From: Paraphysomonas bandaiensis
Lineage: Eukaryota > Chrysophyceae
DNA length: 64,000 nt
Direction of reading: 5' to 3'
Assembly (NCBI GenBank): GCA_965644295.1
Contig: CBFFRP010000169.1
Location: 124,001 to 188,000, forward strand
Part shown: positions 11,728 to 24,800 of the stretch, piece after piece
Layout: each line of letters starts with the position of its first letter
Position numbering within the stretch: position 1 is the stretch's first letter
Program-made: the position numbers and the translations under genes
The notes under the pieces: model-generated
What the model saw: the letters and a program-made list of their open reading frames with translations, nothing else
Told to the model about the DNA's origin: nothing
Database searches by the model: none

Positions 11728-13665
11728 TGTATTTGTAGGGTTTGAATGTTAGATCCGTGAGTGTGTGTACGGTATACAAGTGAACTGTAACTGTAGGTAA
11801 TACTTTTCTGACTATTGTGTATTCATAGGAGGTCAGAGATGAATGCGGTACAGACACAAGACAGAGCGCTACATCATTGAACAGGCAGCAGTTGTAATTA
11901 TTTCGGAACTATAGCGGATAATGGAGTATTGTTTTTTGTTTGTGTAGGATGTATAGCTCATCTATGTTCGTGTGTTGCGAAGCGTAGTGACTACACATAG
12001 TGATAATAGTAGTAATGAATATATACGTCGCACTAGTGAAAGTAAACTGGAACTTCGAGACTTTTATCTACTTATTAGTTGCACATGGCTTAAGCAATAT
12101 TTCCCATTTTTGTAGACAAAGAAGTTTTTAACTCTTGCGTACAGTCATTCCAATATTACTGCTTCCGCTATCGAATGAATACTAAAGATAGTACACGCAC
12201 AAAATAGGTATATGACATGTATATTAGCGCTAAGAAATATGCTTTTATATTGATTATAATTGATATCAGGGCTGCGTATGAATTAATTGTCAATTATTGA
12301 AATTGGGGCAGCAACTGATAATTCCAATTAAAATGCGCATTGATAAATAGATCCCATCAATATGACACACCTATATGTATTAAAAATCCAATTTTCAGGA
12401 TAAAATCCGAAGATTGCAGTAGTAAAAGGTGTTCTGAGGCGAAGGAAGGGTTATGGGTGGAGCTATACCTCTCGCCCTCAACAGAGTCGGACTCACACTT
12501 TTTCGTGGTGTTCTGGGGGGGATAAGTACCGGAGATATAACTCTGGGAAACTAACGTGAGCCGCAAACATAGTCAGCAGATATTCTGCCCACTCATAGCC
12601 GAATGATTGTGTGGTACAAGGGACACCAATAAGTGTCACTTGTGTAGACGTCTTTGGGCCCTGACGAATAAACAGGCATCCGGGAATGGGCCCACCTCAA
12701 TGGCATCCGGGACAGGGCCTACCTGAAGGGTGACCGGGGTATTGGGCTGCCTGCTGAAATCAAGAATCCGGGATGTTCATCTTAAGAACTCAGAGCGGAG
12801 GTGGTCGCACCTTGGTGCTTGCTGCGACGCACAAACAGCTACAGGTAGAGGTCTAACTAGTTTGTCTAGCATTCATCTAGCTACTGAGTTGATGCAGGTT
12901 TTTAACGCCTAATGCTAATAATAAGACTTTCAATATGTGAGGGAGAAGATCTCTATGAACGTGAGTCCGTGAAGGGCAGATGCAGAGAGGCGTTTCTTGG
13001 GGTAGGGCTCTGCATGGCTTTGGGGAGGCACATGGTTCTGAATTAGTGAGTCGAGTGTTTCTAGCTTGAGATACATGAGCGAAGGGTTTCAACATATACC
13101 TCTCGCAGCATTAAAGCTACTTATGTTTTTTACCTCTGAAATTAAATTACAATTGAGCAAGCTGTGTTGGCAGTTGGCAGCTACTGTATAGCTACTTGAG
13201 TACGTAGTTTAGTATCAATTAGTTGCAATTCAATTAATTGGGACAGCAAGTAAGAGTTGCAAGCTGCACTTATATTATTATAATTGACCACAACCTGCGT
13301 CAATTAATTGCCCTGGCTAATTTGTGGGTTGTTTTAGGATGAATATTAGAGTATTAAAAGTATGCATGGATTCGCAACGGCGGCTAATACCATGCAAAAA
13401 GTTACTGGCCTCGCTAGGTATATCTACGAAATATTTCGGCTTGACGGCATGAAATATACTCTAACATCAGATATTTCAACTACAATTCATTACAACTCTG
13501 ATTATAATATATTATACTCCAAAATAGCGAAAATTTACCCGCCACAACAACAAAACGTATGGCGATGTAAAACCCAAATATACTCAAGTCAAGAAAACAA
13601 CTTAAATTCCTTCGAACATGTTTTTCTCTTTACAAACCAAATACTTTATGGATCTTACTAAAACA
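11728..13665. other. Intergenic region with a copia LTR insertion
   Basis: This 1.9-kb spacer between convergent genes contains an LTR (12509-12932) with a short piece of internal sequence. Its two sides are AATTAATTG-rich, and a CAGGGC motif near 12,268 is mirrored near 13,312. No supported gene is present. Confidence 0.6.
12440..12932 (+). mobile_element. Ty1/copia 3' LTR with 3' internal remnant
   Basis: The LTR runs from TGTTCTGGGGGG (12509) to GACTTTCA (12932), giving TG...CA ends and about 424 bp. It is 473 bp in the full-length copy at 47.2 kb. About 70 bp before it (AACAGAGTCGGACTCACACTTTTTCGTGG at its end, described here only by its last bases) matches the internal end of the copia RNase H unit. 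So this is the 3' end of a truncated element in plus orientation rather than a clean solo LTR. It has many point differences from the 47-60 kb copies, so it is older. Confidence 0.8.
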
Positions 13666-15567
13666 CTATGCCTCATTGTGATAAGACCCATAGTGGGGTA
13701 CAGAACGTGTAGGCTGTCTTGGTGAGCTACCAGTCCTGTTTGTACGAGAATAGCCATAAACAAGAGGAGATCTAGTCAAAGAAGGAGAGGCCATCGCCAG
13801 TTGAGTCTTCATGAAAGAGGCGGTACGCTCCATATCAGGAAATGAGTCGTCTTGATCGACTGTAGTATAGTCACCGTCACAGGTGGCAATAGATCCGTTG
13901 TACACAGCGGTTCCCAAAAACAGCACCTATGAAACAACGCTATAAGCCAACAGTGTGCTACTTAGAATGGAACACTTACCATGAGGCCACAGAACTGGAG
14001 CCAACTAGCAGCAGTCCACTTCTCACCAAACCCTAAAAAAATTTACATTCAATAACAATTTTGCTGGCTTCACACCTGAATCTGGAGCTATAAAGTAGTA
14101 AATAGAGAGTCCCAGTCCCCTACGTTAATGCAAGTTATACCGCATGCGCATTTTTATATTGAAGAACGCTTACCATACTGTAATGGGTCTAAAGAAGCCA
14201 GATGTCAGCACAGTGAGCACATTATGCAAATGACATTCGTCAGACGGTAAAAGTAAACAAAAGAGTATGTATATAAAGCGCATACATTTACACAACTAGT
14301 CACACACTGGCCCACTCACCTGAAGTTATCAAGAATAGCATGCCAGATGGCCGAGAGGTATTTCGTAACATAAACGGCCATGCAGTTATATCCGGTCACA
14401 AACAACACAAAGCAGAGGGCAATAGCCTATATGACACGGTAAATTTATATTCCATTAGGAAATTAAAACACACAAAGCATTATTTGTTTGGAAACAAAGT
14501 TGGCATTGTGCAAGCGTACCGTTAGCGTTGACGAATTGCTGATCATTGCCAAGGAGTCAAAAAAATTCTCGTAGCTGCCATTATCCTTGCCTGGAATAAT
14601 ATAAGCCATTGGGTACACTAATACAACGGTAAGAATGGTTCCCCAGATTCCCTCCATGCCTATAACCACCTGGACATTTTGAAACATTATAATATCTTTA
14701 GTGAAGACGACAGACAGAAATATACATAGACGACATTTTCATGAACAATATCAGAATTTAACTCACCAGTGGAGGAGCATTGTCCACATCCATGACCTTT
14801 TCTTCAAAAACATATTGAACTCCCTGAGCTAAACATCCTAACACTACAAGGAATATTCCCACACGCGGGTCTCTTCCGTTGCTTTGTGCATCATTGCTAG
14901 CGGGCTGAACGAAAGAAGTCGACGCAACTAGGATCATACTGGCTGTAATGATACATACTCCAACCCACATATGATTACGGAGACGGTGATTCAAGACACC
15001 TGGCCAAATTAATCAGAAAACTAACGAGATGCCAACTATATAATAGCAAACATAAAGTACACATGGCCTATCAGAAAATCAAAAGCCCAAATTACATACT
15101 ACAGTACATAAAGTGTTACCTTTTTTAAGTACTGCAGTCACAATGATAACAGTTCCTCTCATCATTTGCCACAATGATGCAGTGATATATATCTGTGCCA
15201 CAAGCAACAACAGCGTGCAAAGAAGGTCACATACACATGGGACAATCAAACTTATCATAGTGCTCATGGTAACAACATCTCGTTGATGAACTGGTAACGT
15301 CGATTGCTGAATCTTCCAGAATATAATAGCAGGTACCATTCCACTGAACATAAGTAACAGCATCATAATCGGCTTCTCGAACAGCTTGCTCTCCCCATCC
15401 AGACCCTCTGATGAAGTCTCAAACGCCATCTTTCCCAACACGGCACTGAAAGTACCGCAAATTAATCCAAAAAAGAAGACAAGTCCACCTTCAAATGAAC
15501 ATCCAGCTTCTTCTTTATGTCCATCTTGATCTCTAATAGTCTTGCGTTCATTATCTATTTCTCCCAT
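13666..15567 (-). CDS. SLC35F6-like membrane transporter (drug/metabolite transporter superfamily)
   Basis: Eight exons, complement of 13666-13926, 13980-14032, 14076-14119, 14174-14188, 14320-14426, 14520-14669, 14767-14999, 15120-15567, encode 436 residues with frame kept at every junction. About ten hydrophobic segments are visible. Family motifs are VPCVCDLLCTLLLLVAQIYI, ASLWQMMRGTVIIVTAV, VQYVFEEKVMD, MAYIIPG and VTKYLSAIWHAILDNFRPIT, all in the order seen in SLC35F6/DMT proteins. Members sit in lysosomal or Golgi-related membranes, and their substrate is poorly known. The fourth coding exon from the 3' end is only 15 nt. The N-terminus carries a short charged cytosolic tail. The ATG at 15567 is the first in frame. 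SLC35F6 is the best fit; a related SLC35 subfamily remains possible. Confidence 0.85.
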
Positions 15568-16642
15568 AATGAAATCCTGTATGTGTATGTATGTATGTGT
15601 GTATGGCTCAGGTAGAGTGAGATGAGAAGAGTCAATGAAGGAATGCTCGTCTTGATATATGCAGCAGTTGCAATATGACTGTACAGTATCAGTGATAGTG
15701 TACGATAAGAGTGTGATCTCTCTCTATGAATCCACTGGCCACTGTACGTATGTATGTATGTATGGACTCATCTGCAAGAAGGGACCATTCACTGTATCCG
15801 AGTATACCAGCTACAGTCTACAGTACACTGCTGTACGTGGGTATGTGTGTATGTATATGTATGTAATTGCACAAAGATTTGCTCACATGTGTTTCTGATG
15901 ACGTTTTCTTTGTCAATTTTCCTTGAAACCATATAAATTTACGGAAATCCTTTATTTTTAATGAAATCTTTGCATAAAAACGAGGTTATTTACATATGAA
16001 AACGTGGCTTCACACATATGTTTTTGTACATGTCCAATAGAATTCCTTAAATTGGAAAGGAAAGGATATAATTCGTTATTCTCACTCTGCCGTTGGTATC
16101 ATTGAGTTGGCCCAAATCTTATTGCTTGGAAGGGGATCTATACATTGGGTTCCGACAAGTCTATTGGTTCAAGACTTTTAATGACTCCTTTCCACATACA
16201 GATGTTTGGTTTATAATTTCTTGATGTATGGAAGTGATTTATAGTGGTTTAGGGTGCTCTAGTCGTGCTCTATGGCGAACCGGAATGAATATATAGATAT
16301 ATAGCATATATAAGAATATCCGATGACTTAGGTGTGTAGTTTTACTTTTCATAATTTGGTTAAATCCCATCTTTCATCTACTTTTCGCTAAAACCCACCC
16401 AGTTTTCTATGGAATATAGCACGTCGATAGACACACTTAGTATCTTTAGAGCTTTACTCAGTAGAATTCCACAAGACCATATATTGGCTTCTTAATATTC
16501 TTTGCAACTATACATTATGTAGTCTATAGACCTTAATATTAGAGTATATGCGCGTTATAGAAACTGGGCAATAATGAAACAAAAGTGCTATATCAATTTA
16601 CAATTCACCTATTATCATTATTTAATATAAACAAGCATCAAA
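15568..16642. other. Gene-free upstream region with TGTA microsatellite
   Basis: This region lies upstream of the SLC35F6-like gene and downstream of the next minus-strand gene. It contains TGTA/TGTG repeats at about 15580-15604 and 15745-15870, the likely promoter side. AT-rich sequence with no supported gene follows. Confidence 0.5.
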
Positions 16643-17808
16643 CTAACTGTTCTTCAACAAGATACTGCTGCCTAATATTAAGAAGTTTTTTAACTCACTA
16701 AAAGTAACGATACTATTCGCTGCAAAGACATTGCCAACTTCATTTTTTGCATTGCTCGTCTTAGTAATAATGGATTTGAAAACCCTTTCTCCCGCCCATG
16801 ACATTCCTTCCGTCGGTACCAACTGCAAGAAATACCGTATAAGTTAGCGTCCATGGATCGTGAAGTAATTATAAGGCCCCAGAATAAGATACACACATTG
16901 CATGCCGCACATAGTTTACTAATACAATAACACCCACCTCTACGCGGAGCTCAACCCTTTTCGAGATTGGAGGATTCAAATCCATTACTCGGCGAAAAGA
17001 GTCACTAACTAGATCAGCCTGCATAGCTGCGCAGTATATCGACACTAACAACGTGGATCTAAATTTCTTGGGCTTTTGAGATAAGACAGCTACACGCAAT
17101 ATATAAATACACATCACATTACAGGTGAAGCAGTAAGACATATGGAGTATTAGAATACGGTGCATGATAGAGTACGGAGATGTGACGGCTACCTTCAATA
17201 GTCTGCCTGATGGACACCATCGTTTCGAGAATACTCTTATCCAAAGTAGAAGACACTTCATTTACAACTAACACATTTCTGCCCGCCCTTGCTCGCAGTT
17301 CCTTTTCAACATCGTAGAAACTATCCAGATGCGTATTCAAATACTGAGTATTGTCGTAATATGATTCATCGAACATTCTTGAAGAAACGGCAAGGAAGAC
17401 ATCTGTATATTGCTGCTCAGGGTTGAACTCGTTAAGGTTCGCATGATGAGCTCCATTATATCTCTCAATAGCTTGCAGTGTACCTCTACGAGATATCTCA
17501 TAGAAACCAGATTGAGGATCGGCTGTTATGGAAGCCCCGCTAAATACAACACTCACCCTTTGAATAGTATCCATGCCTCGCATTACATAGGGCAATTTGT
17601 ACTTAAGTCTTTCTATTTCTATGAGTCTTTCTTCTTTAGATAGGGCTTCTCTATTGAAAAATTGACTGAAAATAGCATCTCGTTTAATTATGAATATGAT
17701 GAGCATCAGAGTCGCCACTCCGCAACATATGACTACTTTGGATAACTCTTTACCGTAAGACTGGTATGCATACGAGGTGCCTATCAAAGGCTTATGCCGT
17801 TTGCCCAT
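16643..17808 (-). CDS. Single-pass (possibly two-pass) membrane protein, function unknown
   Basis: Three exons, complement of 16643-16822, 16938-17089, 17193-17808, encode 315 residues from the first ATG (MGKRHKPLIG). A basic N-terminus is followed by one strong membrane segment (about 25-43, VVICCGVATLMLIIFIIKRD), the layout of a type II signal-anchor protein. The rest is a soluble domain with a coiled, charged start (ALSKEERLIEIERLKYKLPY). Later stretches are RRGTLQAIERYNGAHHANLN and KPKKFRSTLLVSIYCAAMQA. A weak hydrophobic tail (FLILGSSILL) ends the protein. I compared it mentally with GPI-transamidase PIG-S and glycosyltransferases and found no convincing signature. It is head-to-head with RRP1. 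Confidence 0.65.
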
Positions 17809-18236
17809 TGATATCAAGCTTCACTGATAGGAAGAAGCAGTCTATGTATGTATGTGTTTCTTTACAAGCGATTTGGTTACTCTAACCACATCTTGTAGTA
17901 CACAGTAGCCCGGACCAATACGGACCAACATCCGTGTACCGGATATACAATAAAAGAGTAGCCCGGATGAACACGGACCAATATCCGTCTATCGGATCCA
18001 ATCTTTCTCCTATCTACTCTACTCTACCCACTACAACCTCTTCATCACACCGTCCACATGTAACCCGTTACCGGACCACTAGCCGTACGTCTCTACATTC
18101 ATTCGATTGGTCGAGAAGGTGTGTTGAATGCCATCCATTTTAACGACTACCGATCCAGGTCTCTTAATCCATCGAGCCTCATCTCTAGATCACAACATCC
18201 AGTCAAATATATCGATAGATACATCAAACCATAATC
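17809..18236. promoter_or_regulatory. Bidirectional promoter with a tandem 53-bp repeat
   Basis: This is the spacer between the membrane-protein gene and RRP1. At 17904 and 17957 the same block starts with AGTAGCCCGGA. Each copy contains CGGACCAA and ATCCGT, then a CGGAT near its end. The spacing is 53 bp, with some point differences. A short GTATGTATGTATGTG tract is at about 17841-17856. The repeats look like duplicated factor-binding modules, since each carries a CCAAT-like core. Confidence 0.55.
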
Positions 18237-20392
18237 ATGGATGATGAAAAACAATTTGCTAGAGCATTAGCTCATCCAGATAAGACTGTACGTGATAAAA
18301 CAGTCAATGAACTCAAGAAGTATCTCTCATCACTGAAAGATATCACAGATATCGATATGTTAAAGCTATGGAAGGCTCTCTTCTACTGCTTATGGCTTGC
18401 AGATAAAGGAATCGTTCAATTAGAATTAAGTGAAACACTCGCTAATTTAATACACTCCTTCTCTAAAGCATCCCTCGCATATGACAAATATCTCACTATG
18501 TTTTTTCGTACAATGATGAGAGAATGGCATCATTTAGATCAATATCGTCTAAATAAATTCTATTCATTGATACGATTCATGATACGACAAGCTTTAATTC
18601 GTTTACGTGATGCGAAATGGAATAAAAAACAAGTTACAATGTTTGTTGAAGCGTTATCTAATGAAGTGCTTACTAAACATCCAAATGGGCCTCGTTATCA
18701 TATGTGTGACATATACATCTCAGAGCTACACACTGCTACAGAAGGAGACTTGTCGACGGATCAATTTTTATTCCTTCTGAGCCCATTTTTCAAGTCATTG
18801 GGATGTGCTGATGATGCAGTGTACCACACAAGGGTCTGCAGTAAGGTGTTTACAACTTTCATCAACTCATACTCTAGAGAACAAGCCCAGGTCGCAGCCA
18901 ACAGTATGAATGGGGATGGCGATGAATCCAATGCACCGACTGTATTTGACAAAGTATCTAGCGTGAAGTTGCAGCAAGCTCTGTTTGACATTGCGAGTAG
19001 TGATGATAACGAAGTCTGCCATGACAGGTATGCTAAAGTACTGCATTGTTTTAGTTACCATTGTTTCACTTTATATCTACTACAGACATCGCCGCAAGAT
19101 ATATGCTCTCCACTCGGAACTACAGCGTGTCACGAAGGTTCAGATTGCCGATGATGATGCAGTGGCGAAAGACCTAGCGCAGATCGATCCAGCTACTTCA
19201 AGTGACTCCTCTTCGGCACCTAGTTCAACAAAAAAGAAGGGAAAGAAAACAAAACGAAGTGAGGTCGAAGAAGAAATCGAAGTGAGCACTCCTGCCGTTC
19301 CTGAAACTGCAGAGAAAAAGAAATCCAAAAAGTCAAAACGAACTGAAGGCGAGGTGGAAAACAACGAAGTGAGCACCCCGGCCATCCCTGAGACTTCCGA
19401 GAAAAAGAAATTGAAGAAGAAAAAGCTGGATGAAGTAACAGAAGTTGGAATCAGTAATCATGATGCCAAAGTCACGAAGGAAGTAAAGAAAGAAGTGAAA
19501 GTGTCTGTGAAGGATGACGTGACCAGTACAGTTCAACAATCTGCTCCCCAGAAGTTTATTGCTTCATCGAAGTTTGCGGGCGCTAAATCTGGATATGTAT
19601 TTAAGAAGGTATGCTAAACTGTGAAACTCATAGACTACTATGGTATTGATGTAGTGGTCATTGACTGTGTCGTAAACTTCGTTTATGTAGATTAATATGT
19701 AATTGTGCAGGGACCAAAGGGGATAGGATACTATATAGACAAGTACGCCAAGTCGACGGCTGTGACAGCGACTACTCCTGCCAAGGGCAACAAGAGGAAG
19801 GCTGAGACACCGTTATCTGCAGAAAAACAGGTTTAGTGGCAGCGCAATTGTGTATTACTGTAGGGCTTATATGTACATAACTGTAGGATGGTGGGGCTCA
19901 GAGCAAGAAAAAAAAGTCAAAGAAGGCTAAGACTGTGGAAGTCGAAGTTGCTGAGACAGATTCTGATGAGAACAGGAGAGTGAGATTTGGAGAGCTCTAT
20001 GCGAAAGGTGATTGTGCTGCTGGATTGTTTTCTATATACATTATCACCGCAGTGTGTTACGTATTCACAGTGACAGTACAGCACTGACCCGGTTTATATG
20101 TACAGAGTACAGGGAATCCGTTCAGGGGCTAAAGACAGCATCACCCGATCTGCGTATTACACCTGCTAAAAGTGCTATTAAGACAAAGAAACCCGTCAGC
20201 ACATCCAAGTCAAGTACCTCTAAGAAGTCGCGTAAGTAGACAAACGATTGATACAATGAGTAAGTGCTGAGTGTCCGCTGGTTACCTTTGTAATGATTAC
20301 CAGTGAAATGTGATAGTGTATTGCTAATCGTTGTATTGTGTACAGATAAGTCAAAATCTAGTCCTCGATCTAAGGCTTCGGACTTCTTCTGA
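18237..20392 (+). CDS. RRP1: RRP1/Nop52-like ribosomal RNA processing protein
   Basis: Six exons (18237-19027, 19086-19608, 19711-19830, 19887-20007, 20106-20231, 20346-20392) encode 575 residues. The N-terminal about 210 residues are the RRP1 domain: FARALAHPDKTVRDKTVNEL, LWKALFYCLWLADKGIVQLE, REWHHLDQYRLNKFYSLIRF and GPRYHMCDIYISEL. The family acts in the nucleolus in large-subunit (27S/ITS) pre-rRNA processing. The middle is a Lys/Glu-rich, nucleolar-type disordered region with a repeated STPA(V/I)PET(A/S)EKKK unit. GPKGIGYYIDKYAKS and a C-terminal SDFF end are family-like. Exon 5 could read through to a TAG directly at its donor (CGTAAGTAG), giving a slightly shorter isoform. The model ending SKASDFF is preferred. 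Confidence is high. Confidence 0.9.
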
Positions 20393-21804
20393 TTTCGTGT
20401 GTGTCGCTGTAGTTATGTGATGTAGCTGTAGTATCGGCACAAGACGGATACATAGGTAGATACTTATATAGTAGCTAATATCTGAAGAAAGAGAAGTACC
20501 GTTCGTCTCATTTTAGGTGAACTATTTCTTTAGTAATTATAATGTCGTATATATTATACTTTGATGTTTGTGGGTTTTGTAATCCACGTGCTATATATTG
20601 AATGTCTTTTTATTTAGCAATAGGCGTTAAAAATTAAAAACTCGTTCCGATATAGCGAATCCACGTGCTATGTCTTTCTCACTTTGGAAGCCTGTTTGAA
20701 AATATCATGCTAAGAATGATAGCAAGCCCTTATACGAATTAGCATTCATATAGTAGAGGCAATGTAGTAGTAATACACGAGATAGAACTAGAAGCTACGA
20801 GTATTTCTAGAGTGTTGAGGTGTGCTTATTGTGAGCAATTACTGTGATTTAAGATTTCTGAGTTGTAATCGTTGGTAATGAATTCAGTGATCATATACAG
20901 TAATTTATGAATTTTAGGACTAGCTGAATTCCGCTGTATTACTTCGAAGGGTCAAAGTTTAGAAGTTGATATTAGTAGTAAATGTCTTTTTATTAGCAAT
21001 ATGCGTTTAAGAGGCAGTACTGAACTCTGATATCCTACGAAAGCTGCTTTTGCATCACCACAAGCGTCAAGGTGAAACCACTTTCGCTCCATCACTACAA
21101 GCAAACACAATGAGCAAGCAAAATGTTGATATTCCTGACATCTGCTGACTCCAGGATTTTTGAGTCCTTCAGATGAACAGCCCGGATGCTTGACTTCAGT
21201 AGAGGCAACCCAATACCCCGGATGTCTGTTTATTCGTCAGGGCCCAAAGACTTCTATACAAGTGTCCCTTGTACCACACAAGCATTTGGCTATATGAGTG
21301 GGCAGAACATTTTCTGCCGACTATATATGCGGCTCACGTTAGTTTCCCGGAAAAATATGTCCGGTACTTATCCCCCAGAACACCACGAATAGGTGCGAGA
21401 TATAGATTCCAAATTTTATCTTCGAATGAGTACAGGTAAACAATGAAGGACTTCTACAATAATCAAGAAGCATGAAATTTATTCCAGTAAACCGATATTC
21501 CATTGATTATTCAGACTCTCTATGAAATCTAAACCAGCCAATCAGGACGTTGTCTGGTAAAAGTCCAGCTTAACGTATTGCCATAAGTGCAACTTCATAG
21601 CAAACAGAAACGTATTTATTACAACTGTTTATGATGTTTGTATATATAATACGCAACATAATGTGCTTCACACAACGGCACAAAAGACAGCTACTACGGA
21701 ATTCACGCATATCATGACACCTTTAAGTTTACATGACGCAGTTTTCGTATATAATTACATGATTTGTAATACGCAGTACGGATCGTATATATAGAATTTG
21801 AAAT
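20393..21804. other. Intergenic region between convergent RRP1 and kinesin genes
   Basis: This 1.4-kb spacer is AT-rich and holds a degraded copia LTR (about 20985-21385). I see no other gene in it. Confidence 0.6.
20985..21385 (-). mobile_element. Degraded Ty1/copia LTR
   Basis: In minus orientation this matches the copia LTR end to end, though eroded. It begins near AATGTCTTTTTATTAGCAAT and keeps GCATCACCACAAGCG, GATGCTTGACTTCAG, TTTATTCGTCAGGGCCCAAAG, CTTGTACCACACAAGC and TTATCCCCCAGAACACCACG. Internal deletions remove part of the CCGGATG repeats. No coding sequence is attached, so it is a solo or truncated LTR. Confidence 0.75.
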
Positions 21805-24800
21805 CTAATTTCTGTATCGTTCCATTCTCTCCCTAAGCTTCTGCTGCATAGCGATCATATCTTTTTGGAGAGAGGACGCCTCGTCTTCAAATCCGTCATC
21901 TGTTTCTGATACTATGTCATATCTGTGTTTTCCTCTTGTGGCACCAGTACTTTTGTCGGCGTTCTGATCCCCAGAAGGTATATTGTTCTCAGATGCAAGT
22001 CCAGAACGTGCAGCAGCTCTCCTTCTCTCCGCAAATAACAAGTCCGCCGCGCTACTCCTAGTAGATGAATGTTTACCGTTACTGATTGTACCACTATTCT
22101 CTGGCATTGGAGAAGGTAGAGGAGGTGGTGGAGGAGGAGCGCTGTCGGCAACATCGCGAGTTTCTTGGTCGTGGCTGGGTTCCGGACTGGCGACATACTC
22201 ACTTTTACTTTGAGAAGTTAGCGGAGCTTCCCTGATAGGGGTGTCGTTAGATACTTCCACATTATCATTATTTCTTTGTGTGCTATTGGAGACAGAAGTA
22301 CGAAATTCTGACACTGTTACAGAGCTGACTACCGGATGTCGGACCTCTTTGCTCCGCCTTTGTGTCTCCGCCTCTTCAAACTGGCGCTCTGCGGACTCCA
22401 CGACAGATCTGAGCATCTCCCGTAGCTCAGCCGGTGTATTCACGGAAACAGCGCCTTCAGCTACACGATTCACATGCTGCCACCATTCCTCATTGTCATC
22501 ATCTTGCTGTTGAGACCTTTCCACATCCGATCTATTTTCCCTGTCAGAGTCCAAAGCTGCTTGTTCCGCGACTTTGTTGCCGCCAACAATTCTACTCGAA
22601 TCGCCAGCATCATTCCTTGTGACTGATGTTGAGTCCGTGTCCATCATGCGAGTAGTGATCCTCTTCTTTTTACCCTTTCCGTCTGCGCTACTGCTACTCC
22701 CCGAAACCGCAAAGTATCCCGGAGGATATAGAGAGTCTGCACCGTCACCACTGGGGCTTCTGTTTCTAGGAGCAAGGGCTGTATCCTTGTTAAGCATTAG
22801 TTCATCGTGTGCAAAGTCCCACCCCGGAGCTTCTGTTGAGAACGACGTAGAGATGGACACAGAGGCCGACCCCTTCATTGGAGAAACAGCACGACTCTTT
22901 CCCTTTGCTTCAAATCTAAACAAGTGGTATTTGCCCATTGATATCCTGTCAAAATGACGGAGGTAAAACCTTTCCGTTGATCCCTCAATAGGTGGTGGCA
23001 ACAACTGCCCGTTTACGTACACCTTGGCCTCTTCACAACTAGCAGTTATGTATACACAATCACTTTCATTGTGCAGTAGGCAATGCTTAGAGAGAATGTC
23101 TGGGCCAGAAAGAAGGATGTCCACATCTACTTCACTACTGCCCGCAGTCGCCACCCCCTTCGGAATGTAGTATACTAAACATTCCGAAAAGAGTGGGTCC
23201 TGGTTCAAATTAATAAGCCGGGGAAGACTTGTGTCAATAGCATCATCCGCAAGAACCACATAGGGTTGACTCCTCATACCCATCCTGCTACTGGTAACAC
23301 CATCCAAATTCGCAGAACTGCTTTGAGCAGTTGACGAGGTTGAGGACGCATAGGATGACCGCGGATCGTCGAACTTCGCATCCAGCCTTGATTGCTCAAG
23401 GTTCTTAATCAGTTCCTCCCTCTCCGCTAATTGCTCCTCCAGCTCAGACACACGTGCTCTCATCTCTCTTACAATTTCCATTGTCTCGTCGCTCCCATCC
23501 ATGCCCCCCATCCCAACCCTCTGCTGCGCCTGAAGCATCTGTCTCAGTTTCTCCACTTCCGCTTGTAGCACGGGCACCAACTGCATAGCACCACCATCGG
23601 ATGCCAACAGACCGGAAGTCACATTTGCCGCTACCCGCATTCGAACTTTCTTGGCGTTGTCCGCGTATTTGAGAGTACTGATAGTTTCCTCATAGTCCAT
23701 ACTGCTTGGGCTGACTGCTGCAACCACTATAGTGCACTCAGTTACTACACCCAGAGAAATTCACACAAGACTTACTTGCTGTTCTTGAATTCCCACCAAG
23801 GGAGTTTCGCAGCACCATTGTGAGCACAGAGTTCCTGTATGGGATATGACCAGGGGATTTCTGCTTGGATGCTTCTCCCAGACATTTAATCACGTCACCC
23901 AGCACACTCAAACTAGAAACAGAAATTTATGCTGACACAAAATGAAGAGTTTAGTACCTTTTGTTAATATTGTTTGCCTCCCGCAATCTCATCCCGACTG
24001 CACCAGAATGAGTTACTCTTTCTGATCCGGCAAGGTCTACTAAGTGCACTTTACTCAGCTTCTGCCTCAACGCAGATGTACGCAGTCCATCCAGAGGGGC
24101 ATCCCTAAACCTTTGTCGCACTGATAATGTCACAATCGCATGAGACCGTGAACTCTGGACGTTTGCTTTCGTACTGGCGACAGCGCGACTCTTGTTGCCT
24201 ATGGTTATGAGAGAGAGGATATCCTCAAAATTAGTTACGGCTACAGTAGTGAGATGAGTAATATAGGTGCCCTCGCGTGGATCTTCCCGAACTTTGAGAA
24301 CAGCGTTGTTGTGCGGAGAAAGGCAGTCTCTGTAATCAAAATTACATCATGACACCAAACATGCAAAAAAAACGCCGTATAAAAAATTACTTATCCAGCC
24401 ACATATATTACATGTCATGTGCGCATGAAAAGTAATGCCACTACACCAACCTTAAATTCTCGTTGTAAATTTCGAGAAATGAGAATTCCATGGAACACTC
24501 AGTCGACCCTTCCTCCTCGCAGGCCTCGAAGTGCTCAAACAACCCAAAGCATATACGGGGAATTAGTCCAAACTCGGCCGGGTTATCCGTACCCATCATC
24601 GTAAAACTCTTTCTATACATACACACGATGTTACTCATAACATATCGCTATACAGTGTCTCCAAGCCAACGTACCCAGCCCCAGTCTGCCCATATGCCAA
24701 CACACAAGAATTAAACCCCCCTATTGCCCATTCAACAACTGGTTTTCCCATCGTTTCAAACACTTGTTCCTGTGATTCATACACCTCACTATCCTCTGTA

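Noticed and set aside
12268-13316. Possible transposon with CAGGGC at both ends around the copia LTR
   Set aside because: Only about 6 bp match as inverted ends beyond AT-rich AATTAATTG runs, and the flanks (TTGATAT and GCTAATT) give no target duplication.
19140-19385. Antisense frame opposite the Lys/Glu-rich part of RRP1
   Set aside because: It mirrors a low-complexity purine-rich strand (Phe/Ser-rich product). RRP1 on the other strand is well supported.
21912-22957. Several frames within or opposite the kinesin tail
   Set aside because: They are shadows of the long Ser/Pro-rich kinesin-3 frame.
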